Of a stretch of 64,000 nucleotides of DNA, positions 62,910-64,000 are shown piece by piece; position 1 is the stretch's first letter, and the number at the start of each line of letters is the position of its first letter. Origin of the DNA: Clostridiales bacterium (GTDB taxonomy: Bacteria; Bacillota_A; Clostridia; Christensenellales; Pumilibacteraceae). The notes under the pieces were generated by a model. It saw only the letters and a list, made by a program, of their open reading frames with translations, was not told the origin of the DNA and made no database searches. The DNA lies in contig JAISDO010000012.1 in the NCBI GenBank assembly GCA_031264755.1, forward strand, positions 1 to 64,000, read 5' to 3'. Both the position numbers and the translations under genes were made by a program.

Positions 62910-64000
62910 TCAAGTCCAACCGTACATACCCGCTGTGTCCAATTTCTCTCCAGTTATGTCTGCTCCAGTATACACAGCATAATGTCTATAGAAGAGTATC
63001 CTACTGTGTATGCGTCCGTCCGCTTCGGTCAAGTTGCCCTCTAATCCACCATTAATGATTATTATGGTCAAACCAAATCCAGGCGTATACTTGGCATCGT
63101 CCCCTTTACGCATCCAGTCAATGTTGCCCGTCATGACTTCGTGCATACTAGCCTTAGGATAAGATGGCGTCATCCAAAACCACAGCGCCGTCAGCCACGC
63201 CAATGAGCCGTCCTGAGTAACCATCTCTGGATTGTCCAATAATATACTACTATCACCCAAGAACAATGCACTAAATGGTCCATAATTGTAGTTCCATGAC
63301 AACTGAAATGGTCCACGTCCATGATAACTCTTGCCAGGCGTAGGCGGGAATGTCTTGTCCTCATACTTAACATATCCGGGAGCAAAATTGTCCCCCTGAT
63401 AGTTTGGAGCTCCTGGAGTCTGAGCACCTATATACCCTACCTCTTCATTCCAATATAGTCCTGTAGTCTCTTCGGCTGCACCCCAATTTTTGCCACCCGT
63501 CTCATGACTAGAGTGTGCAAAGAACGCTGCTAGTTCTCTCTTCTTGTCATTGTCACTTCCATCTAACAAAAACCTACCATAATCTATCTCTCGCCTATAT
63601 ACTGGCTTGCTAGTGTTCCAACTTGCGTCAAAATCCGGACCTCTAACTATCTCAGTCTCTATGCCTGTGGTCTTGTCTATTACGGCATATCTGCGAGCAT
63701 CTTCGTATCCTGCCAAGTCACCTGGACCATTCTCACGCATCTCAACAATGTATATTACAGATGCTGCTATACGAGCTGCTTTGACAAAGTTGTCATAACT
63801 AAAGAAGTCAGGGGCATTTTGTATAGTATCCTGTCTATAATAGCCACCTGTCGCTGTATCACTACGCCAATTTGCCATACCCCAACGCCAGGGGAAGAGC
63901 GTATCCCACTGTTGTTTGGATACAAATTGTCCTATCCTACTCTCCACAGCGTCAGGCGAAGTGTCACCAGATATTACACCGCCACCTGGTAGATAGTTGA
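62910..64000 (-). CDS. GH19-family chitinase (5' end cut by window edge)
   Basis: Hydrolyses beta-1,4 bonds of chitin or related N-acetylglucosamine polymers. The GH19 core is clear: FFAHSSHETGG with catalytic Glu, SYHGRGPFQLSWNYNYG with the second acidic/Gln region, and INGGLE. The frame stays open to the last base of the window (LPGGGVISGDTS... before the first in-window GTG), so the N-terminus, probably a signal peptide and binding domain, is missing. GH19 enzymes are less usual in clostridia than GH18. Confidence 0.9.
   Translation of the reverse strand, partial: NYLPGGGVISGDTSPDAVESRIGQFVSKQQWDTLFPWRWGMANWRSDTATGGYYRQDTIQNAPDFFSYDNFVKAARIAASVIYIVEMRENGPGDLAGYEDARRYAVIDKTTGIETEIVRGPDFDASWNTSKPVYRREIDYGRFLLDGSDNDKKRELAAFFAHSSHETGGKNWGAAEETTGLYWNEEVGYIGAQTPGAPNYQGDNFAPGYVKYEDKTFPPTPGKSYHGRGPFQLSWNYNYGPFSALFLGDSSILLDNPEMVTQDGSLAWLTALWFWMTPSYPKASMHEVMTGNIDWMRKGDDAKYTPGFGLTIIIINGGLEGNLTEADGRIHSRILFYRHYAVYTGADITGEKLDTAGMYGWT

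Overview
The window looks like a chromosomal segment of a low-GC, anaerobic, endospore-forming Firmicute of the Clostridia type. Sporulation genes are spread through it: spmA-spmB, yabP-yabQ and spoIIID, plus a DacF-like D-Ala-D-Ala carboxypeptidase. Metabolism looks fermentative and anaerobic: an [FeFe] hydrogenase, a 2[4Fe-4S] ferredoxin, 6-phosphofructokinase and a beta-glucoside-type PTS. TGA, TAA and TAG are all used as stops, so the code is the standard bacterial one. I cannot place the organism more finely from sequence alone.

Layout. 0-7.4 kb: pseudouridine synthase, a cluster of small or anchored membrane proteins, a pyridoxal-kinase-family enzyme, spmAB, recJ and an XRE regulator. 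7.5-14.2 kb: a Gln/Asn-rich coiled-coil protein with 54-bp repeats, then two halves of a probable heterodimeric ABC exporter with a membrane protein and a Nudix hydrolase between them. 14.3-21 kb: a type IIA topoisomerase gene pair with a CfrBI-type restriction-modification system embedded between the subunits on the same strand. 21.3-26.6 kb: yabP, yabQ, a PP2C phosphatase, a zinc-ribbon Ser/Thr kinase, and two proteins built on the IlvD and LeuB folds that have lost key catalytic or cofactor residues. This is the most unusual locus of the window. 26.7-36.1 kb: carboxypeptidase, a DUF4132 protein, ferredoxin, pfkA, initiator tRNA, ddl, a DUF262 protein and uppP. 36.3-46.9 kb: an isolated phage terminase large subunit, an SH3-like surface protein, an Xaa-Pro peptidase, tRNA-Arg, spoIIID, a decayed gene, the [FeFe] hydrogenase and a NitT/TauT-type ABC importer. 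47-58.3 kb: a YdjG/YdjI-like zinc-ribbon/SPFH operon with a frameshifted gene in the middle, leuS, zinc-ribbon and Gly/Asn-rich membrane proteins, the PTS transporter, a VOC protein and a small zinc-ribbon protein. 58.5-64 kb: copper P-type ATPase, lgt, a fibronectin-III-like membrane protein and a GH19 chitinase cut by the right edge.

Regulation. Nearly every transcription unit ends in a long, near-perfect hairpin, some of them between convergent genes. Many operon-leading genes have no Shine-Dalgarno sequence and instead carry a TATAAT-like box 4-10 nt before the start codon, so leaderless mRNAs are probably common. Internal genes usually have clear GGAG/AGGAG sites. Candidate sigma-E promoters precede spmA and yabP. 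Several small membrane-protein genes (32-56 codons) with good ribosome sites are annotated here.
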